Source: Streptomyces sp. CG4
GTDB taxonomy: Bacteria; Actinomycetota; Actinomycetes; Streptomycetales; Streptomycetaceae
DNA: 64,000 nucleotides
Assembly: GCF_041080655.1 (NCBI RefSeq)
Contig: NZ_CP163525.1
Span: 744,001 to 808,000 of the forward strand
Reading direction: 5' to 3'
The notes under the pieces were generated by a model, which searched no databases, was not told the origin of the DNA, and saw nothing but the letters and a program-made list of their open reading frames with translations. The stretch's first letter is position 1; each line of letters starts with the position of its first letter. Of the stretch, positions 52,591 to 61,292 are shown piece by piece. The position numbers and the translations under genes are program-made.

Positions 52591-52926
52591 CTACTCGTCC
52601 CCCCCGTAGTACTCGGCCCAGACCCAGCCCGTCTCACCGTCCATCGTAGAGCCGTAGAACCAGTGGTGGCCGGCGGAGTTGACGACGCAGGAGTCCACCT
52701 TGAAGTCCCAGGTGGACGTCCCCGTCACGCCGAAGTCAGCGCCGGGCCCGCTGTGCAGGGGGATGTCATCCAGGGTGGTGGCGCTGACCCAGTTACCTTC
52801 CGCCTGGCTGCAGATCTCGTCAGCCGGAGCGGCCGAGGCGGTGGACGACGTCGCGACGACCCCGCCGAACGCCACAGTGGCCATAACGGCGCCGACGGCA
52901 GCCTTACGGATAGCTGCGATAGCCAT
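52591..52926 (-). CDS. Small secreted SH3-like protein
   Basis: This 111-residue protein starts at ATG 52926, next to AAGGAACGGGG. A signal peptide ends at ASAAPA (about residue 34). The 75-residue mature part has two Cys (ICSQAEG, DSCVVNS) and the SH3b-like pattern IPLHSGPGADFGVTGTSTWD and WFYGSTMDGETGWVWAEY. Such Streptomyces proteins bind wall or other extracellular material; the target is unknown. It is convergent with the AraC gene. Confidence 0.75.
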   Translation of the reverse strand: MAIAAIRKAAVGAVMATVAFGGVVATSSTASAAPADEICSQAEGNWVSATTLDDIPLHSGPGADFGVTGTSTWDFKVDSCVVNSAGHHWFYGSTMDGETGWVWAEYYGGDE

Positions 52927-53499
52927 GGGAATCCCCGTTCCTTGTTCTCTGATCAGAAGCGGTCATCGTGCAAGCGCCACAGGCACGCCCACAAAAACGC
53001 CGAAGACGGACGTCATCGGGCGTCAACGTCATCCGTTTCGCCGGCTGCCCTCTGTGGCGCTTCTCCGCCTTGTCGACGGACGTTCTTCCATGATGCTGAT
53101 ATGCGCTGGAGAAGTCGTGAGCACAGAGTCCACAGCTCTGTTAGCAATGAGTCCACTACAGACGGGCCGAGCCTGGAGCCAGCGCCGATACAGTGACCAC
53201 GAGCTCCTCGCGGCGATCATCTTCATGACTGGCCCGCTCTCCGAGTCCTCCACCACTCGCTGGCTCGACACCGCCGACGCCGTCCAAATTCGTTGACGCA
53301 GTCTCGTCCTCGTCACTGAGCGCCAGCACCACCTGACCAACGGCCCGTCGTAATCCGGTCCACCAGCAGGCACCGCACAGTCGCCGCTGCCGTGAGTCCC
53401 CGTCCCGGGGCTGCACTCACATGAGCGGCGCCGTCTCCGTGCTCACCCCGTCGGCGCCGACGTCTCCTACCCCGGAGAAGGACTGCACGCTCTGCCCTC
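52927..53499. other. Intergenic region, no supported gene
   Basis: About 570 bases before the truncated minus-strand gene. Open frames are short and lack ribosome sites and family traits. The composition is somewhat lower in GC than its neighbours, consistent with junction DNA near mobile elements. Confidence 0.4.
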
Positions 53500-53901
53500 T
53501 CAGCCGTTCCGGCGCTTCGTAGGCGGCTGTCGAGCAACGTTGTGGGCCTTCATCTGCGCCACCACCTTGTTGTGCAGCTCGCGCAGCGGCTCCAGCTCGG
53601 TCGGCAGCGCCAACGTCACCACGGTGCAGCCCTTGCGGCGGGTGAGAGCGGCGGCCAGTTCACCGCTGTGCTTCTCCCATATCCGCACGCTCAGCGAGGC
53701 CCGGCCGGTGTGCACGGGGCCGCCAGCGGCCTCCCGTTCGGCAATCATGCGGGTGAGGTTGCCGTAGAGTCGCTGCAGCGGGCCGGCCTCGGTGGGCAGC
53801 GGCACATGCCGCACGGATGCTTCGGGGCGGGTTTGTGTGTCGGCGGCGTGTAGGCCGCCGTAGTGGTCCTTCCACACCCACACCGTGATCGTGTTGGACT
53901 G
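53500..53901 (-). pseudogene. 3' part of an uncharacterised gene joined to an IS5 transposase
   Basis: The minus frame reads TQSNTITVWVWKDHYGGLHA and ASLSVRIWEKHSGELAAALT, ending at 53500. It is protein-like up to the point where IS5 transposase sequence starts (53903), so the N-terminus was replaced. A GTG at 53883 could still start a 127-residue product. Function unknown. It fits the 3' remainder of a longer gene. Confidence 0.5.
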
Positions 53902-53902
53902 A

Positions 53903-54240
53903 GTCGCGGGCGAGGCGCCGGTGCATCATGATCCACCCGATACTCCGCTCCACCACCCAGCGCCTTTTCACGACGTGAAATCCGCGAACTCCGGGGTTCC
54001 TGTTGACGACTTCGACGTCGGTTCCGAGCTTCGCTCCGTGCTCGACAACGGCGTTCTTGAATCCGGTGTTGACCCAGCTCTTGGAGATGGTCGGATACGT
54101 TTCCTTCGCCTGGTCGAGGAGGCGTATTCCCAGGGCGTTCTCGTGGAGGCCGGCGGCGGTGACGGTCACGGCGAGGATGAGGCCGAGCGTGTCGGTCAGG
54201 ATGCCGCGCTTGCGGCCTACGATCTTCTTGGCGGCATCGG
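53903..54240 (-). pseudogene. C-terminal half of an IS5-family transposase, split by the composite element
   Basis: It reads AAKKIVGRKRGILTDTLGLI and GFHVVKRRWVVERSIGWIMM and ends at HRRLARD, lacking the last 35 or so residues. Joined to 58544-58942 after removing the composite element and one target copy, the frame is restored exactly: TSQGTDAAKKIVGRKRG. The C-terminal truncation at 53903 is a separate, older event. Confidence 0.85.
54233..54240. repeat. Target-site duplication GGCATCGG, left copy
   Basis: This perfect 8-bp match to 58544-58551 abuts the element end at 54241. Eight bases is the usual duplication length for ISL3-family elements. Confidence 0.85.
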
Positions 54241-54249
54241 GGGTCTTCA

Positions 54250-54993
54250 AAGTTGAGCGGTGCGGAGGTGTCCGCGGGCTCGGCGTGCGGTGACGCAGTG
54301 TGTCCGTAGTCGTTGGTTGTCGGCGTTGCGGAAGCCGAACGCCTTGCGGGCGACGAGCTTGATCACGCGGTCGATGCCTTCGCTCTTGGCGTTTCCGTGC
54401 CCGGTGTCGATGAAACGCTTCGATCTCCGGACACCAGCGGTCGACGGTGTCGGCGAGCTGCCTCACTTCGGGGATGTCGGAGTCCGCGCACCAGGTGAGG
54501 AACTTCCAGCGGGTGTGGCCGACTTGGTGGCGGTCGGCGCCGGTGCGGGCGCATGCGAGGAGGGTGCGCACGTTCTCCTTGGCGATCCATGCCGTCAGGA
54601 GGGTCTGGCCGATCCTTCCCTCGCCCAGCAGCGCGTTCCACATCGTGGCGAACTGCTCGTCGGTGAGGTCCTCGCGGTTGCGCAGCAGGCGCCACCTGGC
54701 TTTCCATTCCGGGTCACTGGCACGTCCGCGCCGGCCGCGGACCTCAGCAGTGGTGCGGCGCCGGACGGTGGACAGCATCTTGTTGGCGAGCCGGACGACG
54801 TGGAAGTGGTCGACCACGACGCCGGCGTGCGACAGCCGGTGCGGACGGCGGCGCGGTAGGTGGTCGACATGTCGATGGCCACGTACTCGATGCCCTTTCT
54901 CCAGGTCAGCGGGGTGGTGGCGAGCCAGGCGAGCACATCGGCGACGGTGCGGCCCTCGCCCTGGCCGAGCAGGCCGCCGGTGCCGAGTGCGTC
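54250..54993 (-). pseudogene. Left ISL3 transposase copy, N-terminus missing
   Basis: Minus-strand frames contain LGTGGLLGQGEGRTVADVLA, LTWRKGIEYVAIDMSTTYRA and then the C-terminal half. Homology to the right copy starts only at its residue 190 or so (DALG), and there are several frame changes. At the position where the right copy has lost a C (near 58113), this copy keeps the original GAGGACCTCACC, so the two defects are complementary. Confidence 0.75.
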
Positions 54994-55421
54994 GGCGCGT
55001 ACCGGGAAGGCGCCGCGGTCAAGGCCCTGGCACGGCGCTATGGCGTCACGCCCAAGACGATCCGCCGTGTCCTGGACGCCGCCGGCGCGCCCGAGACCTG
55101 CCCGCCGCCCCCGAGTCGCCGGACGGCACCGCCGCCAAGCAACGGCCCGAGCCCGAAGCAGCCGTGATCCTCTACCTGCCTGGCCTGCTCGCCGGCCACC
55201 TGCACCACACCGGAGATGCCGCCGTCCGCAAAGCACTGCAGGGCGGCCAGACCATCCGCCGGGGGCATGGCCACTCGGTGCGCGTCACCGCCCCGCTCGC
55301 CCTCCACCAGGCCGCGCTCAAGCAGTGCGCCGCCCTCGCTGGCGACGGCTCTACCCCGGCCGGGCGCAAGGCGTACCGCGCCTACGCCGACCGGATCGCC
55401 GCAGTCATGCCGACAACGTGA
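54985..55421 (+). pseudogene. Truncated, frameshifted helix-turn-helix gene (cargo)
   Basis: The frame from 54985 reads YREGAAVKALARRYGVTPKT, a helix-turn-helix. A frame change near 55095 leads to EPEAAVILYLPGLLAGHLHH and KAYRAYADRIAAVMPTT, stopping at 55421. The 5' end is cut by the left ISL3 copy. No family is assigned to the C-terminal part. Confidence 0.5.
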
Positions 55422-55464
55422 GGTGAGACGGGATACCGGCCCTCCCGTCGCACAAGCGCCCGAT

Positions 55465-55488
55465 CGCGTCACCGGAAGGTGTGACGCG
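55465..55488. promoter_or_regulatory. Inverted repeat CGCGTCAC-N8-GTGACGCG, possible operator
   Basis: Perfect 8-bp arms end immediately before the GTG start of a 54-residue ORF. The spacer holds the GGAAGG ribosome site, so a bound protein or an RNA stem could also block translation. Confidence 0.5.
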
Positions 55489-55653
55489 GTGACGTCTGTT
55501 GAACGTGTGACGCCTTCTGAGCGCGACCTGCCGGAGGACCCGGCGGCAGACCTGTGGCACACAGCGGAACTCATTGAGCATCACAGGTTCGTGAGTCTCT
55601 TCGTTCGGCGCATCACCCCGCGTAAGGCCGCTGCCAGTTGGGGCCATGGGTGA
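55489..55653 (+). CDS. 54-residue ORF in the composite element
   Basis: GTG 55489 follows GGAAGG by ten bases. The product (DLPEDPAADLWHTAELIEHH; RRITPRKAAASWGHG) has no recognised family. It lies 93 bases before the membrane protein gene and shares the upstream inverted repeat, so the two may be an operon. Reality is uncertain because of its size. Confidence 0.4.
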   Translation: MTSVERVTPSERDLPEDPAADLWHTAELIEHHRFVSLFVRRITPRKAAASWGHG

Positions 55654-55745
55654 TTGCGTTTCGGTCTCAGTCTGTCAGCTTCAACGCTAAGTTGGCGTAC
55701 CACTACGACAGTTGGAGTCCAGGCTTCTCGTACGGGGGGGAGTGG

Positions 55746-56849
55746 ATGAGTATGGGAGACAGCCCAGACCTGGTCGCGGCGGTCGTGGCCGCGCTGGTGC
55801 AGGCGGCTTCGAGCGCGGCGGGGGCTGCCGGAACTGCTCTGGGCGCCGAAGCGATCGACTGGGTTCGGAACGGGCTCGGACAGCTGCCACGATGGACGGA
55901 GGCAGCCGCGCGAGTGGACACAGCACCAGACGACGAGCAAGCACAACAGGGCTTGGCTGAAGCAGTGAACGAACTGCTCAGCGGCAACCCCGGCCTGGCG
56001 CAGGCTTTGGAATCTCGACTCACGCAGCCTGGCCCGGTCCCGCCCCTGCCAACCGGTCCACCGGCAATCACAATCGGCGAGCATGCGCGGATCGGCGGCG
56101 GTGCGGGGCCGACCGCCGTAGGCGTGGGGAACAACGTCGCTGGTCGGGATATCCGCACCAAAGTCATCAACAAGCGTCGCAGCATCGGTGTGCTGATCGC
56201 TGTCCTGGTCGTGATGGCCGCCCTGATTGCCTTGGGCATTCACTTTGCCGGGCACTCCTCGAACCAGCCCGGCCTTGGCCTGCCAGAACACGTCGCTAAG
56301 CCGCTGACTAACATGGAGCAGGTCAAGGCCGTTCTGCCGGACCTCCATGCTCTACCCGCCGGCTGGCAGCAGACTGAGCCCGCGCTGGCGAATCCCGGCG
56401 GGGAATGCATCGGAGCCGCCACTTCCTCGGGCCCAACGGGAGACCTCTGCCGACAGGTGGTCGCATCTGCCAGCGACCGGTTCGATACGACGCAACCGGG
56501 CGGTAGCGTGTTTTTCATGGTCCTTGCGGGCCCCAGCACCTCATGGGCCGATCAGATGTACGACCAGTACCTTCAGAACCTTGATAATGGCATGACCAGC
56601 ACCGCCGACTTCCCGGCATTCGGTGATCGCTCCTCTGCTCGCCAGGGTTCGGGCGAAACCTCGGTCCTCATACGAACCGGCACCGTTGTTGTCAGTGTCG
56701 TCTACACCATCGTTTCCAACAACGACGCTTCTCCAAGCGCCAACGACACACAGCGCGCCAGGCAGACAGTGATCCCACTCGCCAGCATGATCACTACCCG
56801 CGCTCAACAGGCCCAGGCTGGCCAGACCCCCACGGCCTCAGCTCGCTGA
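55746..56849 (+). CDS. Single-pass membrane protein with extracellular sensor-like domain (cargo)
   Basis: This 367-residue protein starts at ATG 55746 behind GGGGGGAG; an ATG two codons later is an alternative. Residues 1-100 are helical and Ala-rich, with an acidic stretch. Residues 107-135 are Gly-rich (ITIGEHARIGGG; VGVGNNVAGRDI). A transmembrane helix lies at about 147-167. The exported C-terminal domain (about 185-360; VLPDLHALPAGWQQTEPALA, two Cys) resembles PknH-type sensor domains by general pattern only. This is the only intact cargo gene of the composite element; a defence or sensing role is conceivable. Confidence 0.7.
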   Translation: MSMGDSPDLVAAVVAALVQAASSAAGAAGTALGAEAIDWVRNGLGQLPRWTEAAARVDTAPDDEQAQQGLAEAVNELLSGNPGLAQALESRLTQPGPVPPLPTGPPAITIGEHARIGGGAGPTAVGVGNNVAGRDIRTKVINKRRSIGVLIAVLVVMAALIALGIHFAGHSSNQPGLGLPEHVAKPLTNMEQVKAVLPDLHALPAGWQQTEPALANPGGECIGAATSSGPTGDLCRQVVASASDRFDTTQPGGSVFFMVLAGPSTSWADQMYDQYLQNLDNGMTSTADFPAFGDRSSARQGSGETSVLIRTGTVVVSVVYTIVSNNDASPSANDTQRARQTVIPLASMITTRAQQAQAGQTPTASAR

Positions 56850-56885
56850 CCTGAGCAATCGAGCGTCGTCAGAGCAGCAGAAGCG

Positions 56886-57095
56886 ATGGGGAGGGGCAGG
56901 GGGGTGGCGTTCCTGACCGACGACCAGCGCCGCAGCTACGGTACGTTTACCGCCGTACCGAACGACGGGCAGTTGGCCGGCTACTTCCTGCTGGACCGCG
57001 AGGCGAGGCGGCGGGCGATGGCCTGCCGGGGCGCCAGATCGCAGCTCGGCTACGGCGTCCAGCTCGGCACCGTGCGGGCGGTGCGGTGGCGCTGA
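56886..57095 (+). pseudogene. N-terminal fragment of a Tn3-family transposase (DUF4158)
   Basis: The frame reads VAFLTDDQRRSYGTFTAVPN, then LGYGVQLGTVRAVRWR and stops. This is the start of Tn3-type transposases (DUF4158), which are normally about 1000 residues. Only about 65 residues remain before the right ISL3 copy. Confidence 0.75.
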
Positions 57096-57119
57096 GGGCC
57101 TGGCCTTCTGTCACTTCGT

Positions 57120-58543
57120 GAGGTTCTCACTCCGGCGGTGCCCCTGGATGCGGAACGCCCGTGGCCATAGCTGATCATGTCTGTTCTCTACGCAGCTTGA
57201 TCACCGGGAACCTCGGGCTTGGACAACTCCACGACGTTGCTGCTCGATCTGGACGGTCTGGCCGTCGTTTCGGTCGAGCGGCTGGAGGACGGCACCCGGC
57301 GGGTGCACCTGACCACGGCGGACGAGGGCGCGCGGGCCTGCCCGTCCTGCGGGGTGGTCGCCTCCCGGGTGAAGGGCTCAGCCATCACCCGGCCCCGTGA
57401 TCTCCCATACGGGGAACACGGGTTGGAGTTTCGCTGGCACAAGCGCCGCTGGTACTGCCCGGACCCGCAGTGCCCGAGGAAGTCGTTCACCGAGCAGATC
57501 CCGCAGATACCGGCCGGCGCGCGGATCACCATGCGGCTGCGCAATGCCGCCGGGCGCCGGATACGCGATGCTGGGTCCACCGCCATCCAAGCCGCCCGAG
57601 ACCTGCACCTGTCCTGGCCGACCGTGATGAATGCCTTTCGCACCCAGGCCCGTGAGGTCATCGAGGCGCCGCAGCCAGAAGTGGACGTGCTGGGCATCGA
57701 CGAGACCCGGCGAGGACGACCGCGCTGGGAGCAAGACCCCATCACTGGCAAGTGGCATCTGGTGCGAGATCGGTGGCACACCGGATTCGTCGACGCCCTG
57801 GGCGCCGGCGGCCTGCTCGGCCAGGTCGAGGGCCGCACCGTCGCCAATGTGCTCGCCTGGCTCGCCACCACCCCGCTGACCTGGAGAAAGAGCATCAAGT
57901 ACGTGGCCATCGACATGTCCACCACCTATCGGGCCGCCGTCCGCACCGGCCTGCCCCAGGCCACCGTTGTCGTCGACCACTTCCACGTCGTCCGGCTCGC
58001 CAACAAGATGCTGTCCACCGTCCGGCGCCGCACCACTGCTGAGGTCCGCGGCCGGCGCGGACGTGCCAGTGACCCGGAGTGGAAGGCCCGCCGACGCCTG
58101 CTGCGCAACCGCGAGGACTCACCGCCGAGCAGTTCGCCACGATGTGGAACGCGCTGCTGGGCGAGGGAAGGATCGGGCAGACCCTCCTGACGGCATGGAT
58201 CGCCAAGGAGAACCTGCGCAATCTCCTCGCCCTGGCGCGAACCGGCGCCGACCGCAACCAAGTCGGATACGCACGCTGGAAGTTCCTCACCTGGTGCGCG
58301 GACTCCGACATCCCCGAGGTGCGGCAGCTCGCCGCCACCATCGACCGCTGGTGGCCCGAGATCGCCGCGTTCATCGACACCGGGCACAGCAACGCCAAGA
58401 GCGAAGGCATCAACCGCGTGATCAAGCTTGTCGCCCGCGCAGCGTTCGGCTTCCGCAACGCTGACAACCAACGACTACGCACACACTGCGTCACCACCCG
58501 CCGAGCCCGCGGACACCTCCGCACCGCTCAACTTTGAAGACCC
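57120..58543 (+). mobile_element. Right ISL3-family copy
   Basis: The outer end at 58543 is shared with the composite boundary. The inner end near 57121 (GGTTCTCACTCCGGCGGTG) is a weaker inverse match to the outer end. The total length, about 1.42 kb, is normal for ISL3 elements. Confidence 0.7.
57219..58537 (+). pseudogene. ISL3-family transposase with one-base deletion
   Basis: TTG 57219 opens a zinc-ribbon (CPSCGVVASRVKGSAI; CPDPQCPRKSF), then a helix-turn-helix and the DDE core (VDVLGIDETRRGRPRW; VAIDMSTTYRAAVRTG; VVVDHFHVVRLANKML). The frame breaks at about 58113 (GAGGACTCACC) and resumes as LTAEQFATMWNALLGEGRIG to a stop at 58537. The left copy reads GAGGACCTCACC here, so one C was lost. 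Restored, the protein is about 440 residues. Confidence 0.85.
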
Positions 58544-58551
58544 GGCATCGG
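58544..58551. repeat. Target-site duplication GGCATCGG, right copy
   Basis: Matches 54233-54240 exactly and abuts the right end of the composite element. Confidence 0.85.
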
Positions 58552-58942
58552 TTCCCTGGCTGGTCGCGGGCACGTTGGTGGAGGTCTTCACGCTCTGGGT
58601 GTCGATGACGGAGGCGGTGGGTTCGGGCGTGCGCCCCTCCTTCACGCGAGCCAATCCCGTGAGGTCGTAGTTGAGTTGACTGAAGATTCCCTCGTCGCGC
58701 CAGGCCGCGTAGTAGAAGTAGACGGTGCCGTGGCCCGGGAAGTCGTGCAGCAGGCATTTCCAGGGGATTCCGGTGCGGTTCAGGTAGAGAATCGCGTCGA
58801 ACACGTCGCGGAGTTCGACTTTGGGTGGCTGGCCGGCGGGCCTGCGGTCGATCCGGGCTTTCCGCCAGGCCGTCAGCGTCGGCTCGATCAGGGCCCATCG
58901 GGCGTCGGATAGGTCGCTGGGGTACGGCTTCCGCTGGCTCAC
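58544..58942 (-). pseudogene. N-terminal half of the split IS5-family transposase
   Basis: GTG 58942 opens QRKPYPSDLSDARWALIEPT and VFDAILYLNRTGIPWKCLLH, reaching TASVIDTQSVKTSTNVPATS with the first catalytic Asp. It is interrupted at 58551 by the composite element. The rest of the gene is at 53903-54240. A possible end of the IS5 element, GTAAACGCCCTCTCAGAGG, is at 59153-59171. Confidence 0.85.
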
Positions 58943-59190
58943 GCGGTAGCGTGATCATGGACCACACCGGAAGTCGTTGTTCCGCCGCCCTTCAGGCGTT
59001 TCCGTGATCTTTTCGAACCAGACGAACTTCAGGGCGCAACCTCGGATGAGACGGACAGCCGAGTTCGCAGCTCCTGGAGGCTCGATACCCCCCATCCGCC
59101 CATACACCTCAAAATGTGACACGGATGAAAGCCTCTTACCGGTCTGTACCTGCGTAAACGCCCTCTCAGAGGTCGTTTTCTCCCGTTGTT

Positions 59191-59352
59191 TCATCCCGTG
59201 ATGTGGATTTGATGCGGTGGTGTCGGGTCGCGCCAGGAGACGGTGGCTTCGCCGGTGAGGCGGCGGGCCATCAGGTCGGTCATCGCCAGCTGGATCATGG
59301 CCTCGGAGCGGGCCGGGAGGGTCTCGTAGTCGCGGGTCAGTCGGGCGCGCGG
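59191..59352 (-). pseudogene. C-terminal remnant of a second IS5-type transposase
   Basis: The minus frame reads LTRDYETLPARSEAMIQLAM, RRLTGEATVSWRDPTPP and stops at 59191. It is the same family tail as at 8474 but a different lineage (SWRD rather than TWRG). The upstream part is missing. Confidence 0.65.
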
Positions 59353-59404
59353 GGAGGGCGAAGCCCGCGCGGCCGGGCGTCCAAGTCCTGAAAACGGCTG
59401 GTCA

Positions 59405-59459
59405 GGGGGCGTTGTCAGTGCCCCCGCCTACGCTGGCAGCATCCAGGGAGGAGCAGACG
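59405..59459 (+). promoter_or_regulatory. Promoter and ribosome site in front of a truncated gene
   Basis: TTGTCAGT near 59414 and TACGCT near 59433 have spacing typical of a sigma-70-type promoter. AGGGAGGAG at about 59444-59452 is a strong ribosome site before ATG 59460. Confidence 0.45.
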
Positions 59460-59528
59460 ATGAGCTTTCTGACCAGCAGCTTCGGGGTCGCCCGGCGCGT
59501 CCGGGTCAGCGGCGGATGTGCACGGTGA
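59460..59528 (+). pseudogene. 5' stub of a gene with good expression signals
   Basis: ATG 59460 opens 22 codons (SFLTSSFGVARRVRVSGG) before a stop. The strong promoter and ribosome site suggest the start of a normal gene whose body was replaced at this junction. It overlaps the end of the convergent small membrane gene. It could also be a true short ORF. Confidence 0.35.
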
Positions 59529-59709
59529 TCTGGACACCGCCGGCAGCGGCTCCTACGGCGGCAGCCGCTGCGGCGGCCGGGCCGTTGCCGGTCAGGGCGA
59601 GAATGAGCACGGTGGCGAGGGTCGCCAGGGTGGTCACGACCGGCAGCCACGGGTAGACGCGGGAAGAGGTGGGCTCCGTACCGGCTGGGGAACGGTCGAG
59701 AGACGTCAC
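59506..59709 (-). CDS. 67-residue membrane protein
   Basis: GTG 59709 follows GAAGGAG by ten bases, which decides this start against longer options. The product has a polar N-terminus and one or two hydrophobic helices (WLPVVTTLATLATVLILALT; then an Ala/Gly run) and ends VQITVHIRR. No family is recognised. Confidence 0.55.
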   Translation of the reverse strand: MTSLDRSPAGTEPTSSRVYPWLPVVTTLATLATVLILALTGNGPAAAAAAAVGAAAGGVQITVHIRR

Positions 59710-59915
59710 GGCTTGTGGACTCCTTCGACGGATCGGCAGCCCGACGTCAGGCGAGAGGGAGACCCCGACACGCGAAGCAGCTTTCTCAGGGCGTGGCTTC
59801 GCAAAGGGGTCTCCCTTCTTCCATCCGAAGGGCCTTCGGCACCTCTGACGATAAGCCTCGCCACTGACACTCACGGCGTGTCCGTGCGTACCTTCAAGCG
59901 CCGGTGATACCTACC

Positions 59916-60449
59916 TCACCCACCCAGGACCGAGGGGAAGTTGGGCTGCACCGGCCGACCGCGGCAGAAGTGCCGGTAGTCGAGCACCACGTCCATGACA
60001 CCGTCGCACATGCACCTGATCCCCCCTGACCTGGCATGAAGCCGGGCCTCGTACGTCACCTTGACGTACTTCGAGTCGACCACGTCCTCGTCGTTCTCCT
60101 CGGTGAACTCCACACCTGCGTACATCGGCGCGGCCGTCGTCGCCCTTGACCATGTCGCCCTCGATATCGGGCAGGCCCCGATCGGGCTTCTCCAGAGAGG
60201 AGCAGCTCGTGGCGCTGACACTCGACTTGACAGCGATGGCCTGCGCTTCCGGCCGTACTCGAACTTTACGAACGGCGGCATGTGGACCTCGTCCTTCTCG
60301 TCCACGACCAGGTTGTCCTTGCCGAGCGGGAGCCGCTTCTCAGCGTGCTTCGTCGCCAACTCCGGGGCGCGCTTGGTGAAGAGCATGTCGATGATGGCGA
60401 AGAGGACATCGATGAGGTCGTCGATGTCCTGGTCGCCGAAGTCCCCCAT
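59916..60449 (-). CDS. Uncharacterised protein, possibly with two compensating frame changes
   Basis: ATG 60449 opens an acidic, helix-rich start (GDFGDQDIDDLIDVLFAIID; NLVVDEKDEVHMPPFVKFEY). The last third also looks natural (YAGVEFTEENDEDVVDSKYV). In between, the neighbouring frame is more protein-like (EAQAIAVKSSVSATSCSSLE; DRGLPDIEGDMVKGDD), which suggests a base lost near 60245 and another change near 60125. The start lies at the edge of the DnaE fragment. Confidence 0.45.
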   Translation of the reverse strand: MGDFGDQDIDDLIDVLFAIIDMLFTKRAPELATKHAEKRLPLGKDNLVVDEKDEVHMPPFVKFEYGRKRRPSLSSRVSAPRAAPLWRSPIGACPISRATWSRATTAAPMYAGVEFTEENDEDVVDSKYVKVTYEARLHARSGGIRCMCDGVMDVVLDYRHFCRGRPVQPNFPSVLGG

Positions 60450-60469
60450 CTCGCTCGCTGATGTACATG

Positions 60470-60950
60470 CGGCCGAAGTCGGTGACGGCGACGAAGTAGC
60501 CCGGGAACCCCATCTGGATGATGACGTCCATCTCGTACTCGGCCTGCTTCTGCCGGTCGTCTGGGGCGCCGCCGGGGAAGCGGCGCTCCATGCCCCGGCG
60601 GACCTCCTCCTGGAACCAGGTGACCTCGGTGTAGCCGTCGGGGATGTCGAACTTCGGCACGAGGTTCTTCGCCTCGAACATGTCGGTGGTGTCGACCATC
60701 TCGGCGACCAGGAGCGTGTTGGCGCACCCCTGCTGCCAGGCGTCCGAGGAGTCGATGGCGTGCATCTCGTCCGTGGACTTCAGGTAGTAGCCGGTGCCGT
60801 CGAACTTGAAGGGGTCCGGGTCGGAGAGGTTCTTGCCGGTCTGGATGCACAGCGGGGCGTCGTGGGCGGTCGCCTCGTGCGCGTACGTGTAGTGCGAGTC
60901 GTTGGTGACCAGCGGGGGATGCCGAGCTTCTTCCGATCTCCAGGCCGGGC
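60470..60950 (-). pseudogene. dnaE: Fragment of DNA polymerase III alpha subunit (DnaE)
   Basis: The frame reads PPLVTNDSHYTYAHEATAHD, KNLSDPDPFKFDGTGYYLKS, TDEMHAIDSSDAWQQGCANT and QAEYEMDVIIQMGFPGYFVA, about 150 residues spanning the end of the PHP domain and the start of the polymerase core of actinobacterial DnaE. It breaks off at VTDFG near 60472, just before the catalytic motifs. Upstream it is joined, with frame changes, to a DUF721 gene. It cannot work; the real dnaE must be elsewhere. Confidence 0.8.
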
Positions 60951-61292
60951 CATCGTCGCCCAGGCCGAGGACTCTGGGCACACGGTCAACTGGCCGGTGT
61001 CGGCGTCGTAGCCGACAGCCGCGACATGTCGGGCTAGTTCCGGAGCGATGGCTGTCCACCGCTCGCGCAGCGTCGCGCCGGCAGCCGGGAGCTCCCAGGC
61101 CCGCTCGGCCACCAGCGCGCCGATCGCGGCGCCGAGCCCCATCGGCTCGCGCCCGCCACGCGGGACCACCCGGGTCGCGCGCGGCTTCGGCTGCGCCGTA
61201 CGCCCGCCGCCGTTCTTCTGCGCCGCCACCTTGGCAGCACGCAGGGCGACGCGGGCCAGGTCGACGCCACTGAGCTGCGGGTTCTCGGCCAT
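60951..61292 (-). pseudogene. N-terminal part of a DUF721/DciA-like gene
   Basis: ATG 61292 opens LSGVDLARVALRAAKVAAQK and, after an Arg/Gly linker, LGAAIGALVAERAWELPAAG and LARHVAAVGYDADTGQLTVC. This is the DUF721 domain of DciA, the actinobacterial helicase loader. Homology ends at SSAWAT, where DnaE sequence begins. The start overlaps the stop of the upstream gene (TGATG). Confidence 0.7.

Larger units (their letters stand above)
54241..58543. mobile_element. 4.3-kb composite element bounded by inverted ISL3-family copies
   Basis: Both outer ends carry the same sequence in inverse orientation, starting GGGTCTTCAAAGTTGAGCGG and continuing for about 40 bases. The left copy (54241 to about 54993) is an N-terminally truncated ISL3; the right copy (about 57120-58543) is nearly whole. 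Between them lie about 2.1 kb of cargo: a broken helix-turn-helix gene, a tiny ORF, a membrane protein gene and a Tn3 fragment. The 8-bp duplication shows that the whole unit moved in one event. Confidence 0.85.

Noticed and set aside
53029..53373. Minus-strand 114-codon frame
   Set aside because: Composition is unlike a protein and it has no ribosome site or domain.
58955..59194. 79-codon minus-strand ORF next to the IS5 gene
   Set aside because: It lies in what is probably the IS5 element's own leader and contains a phrase (GGIEPPGA) common in spurious frames.
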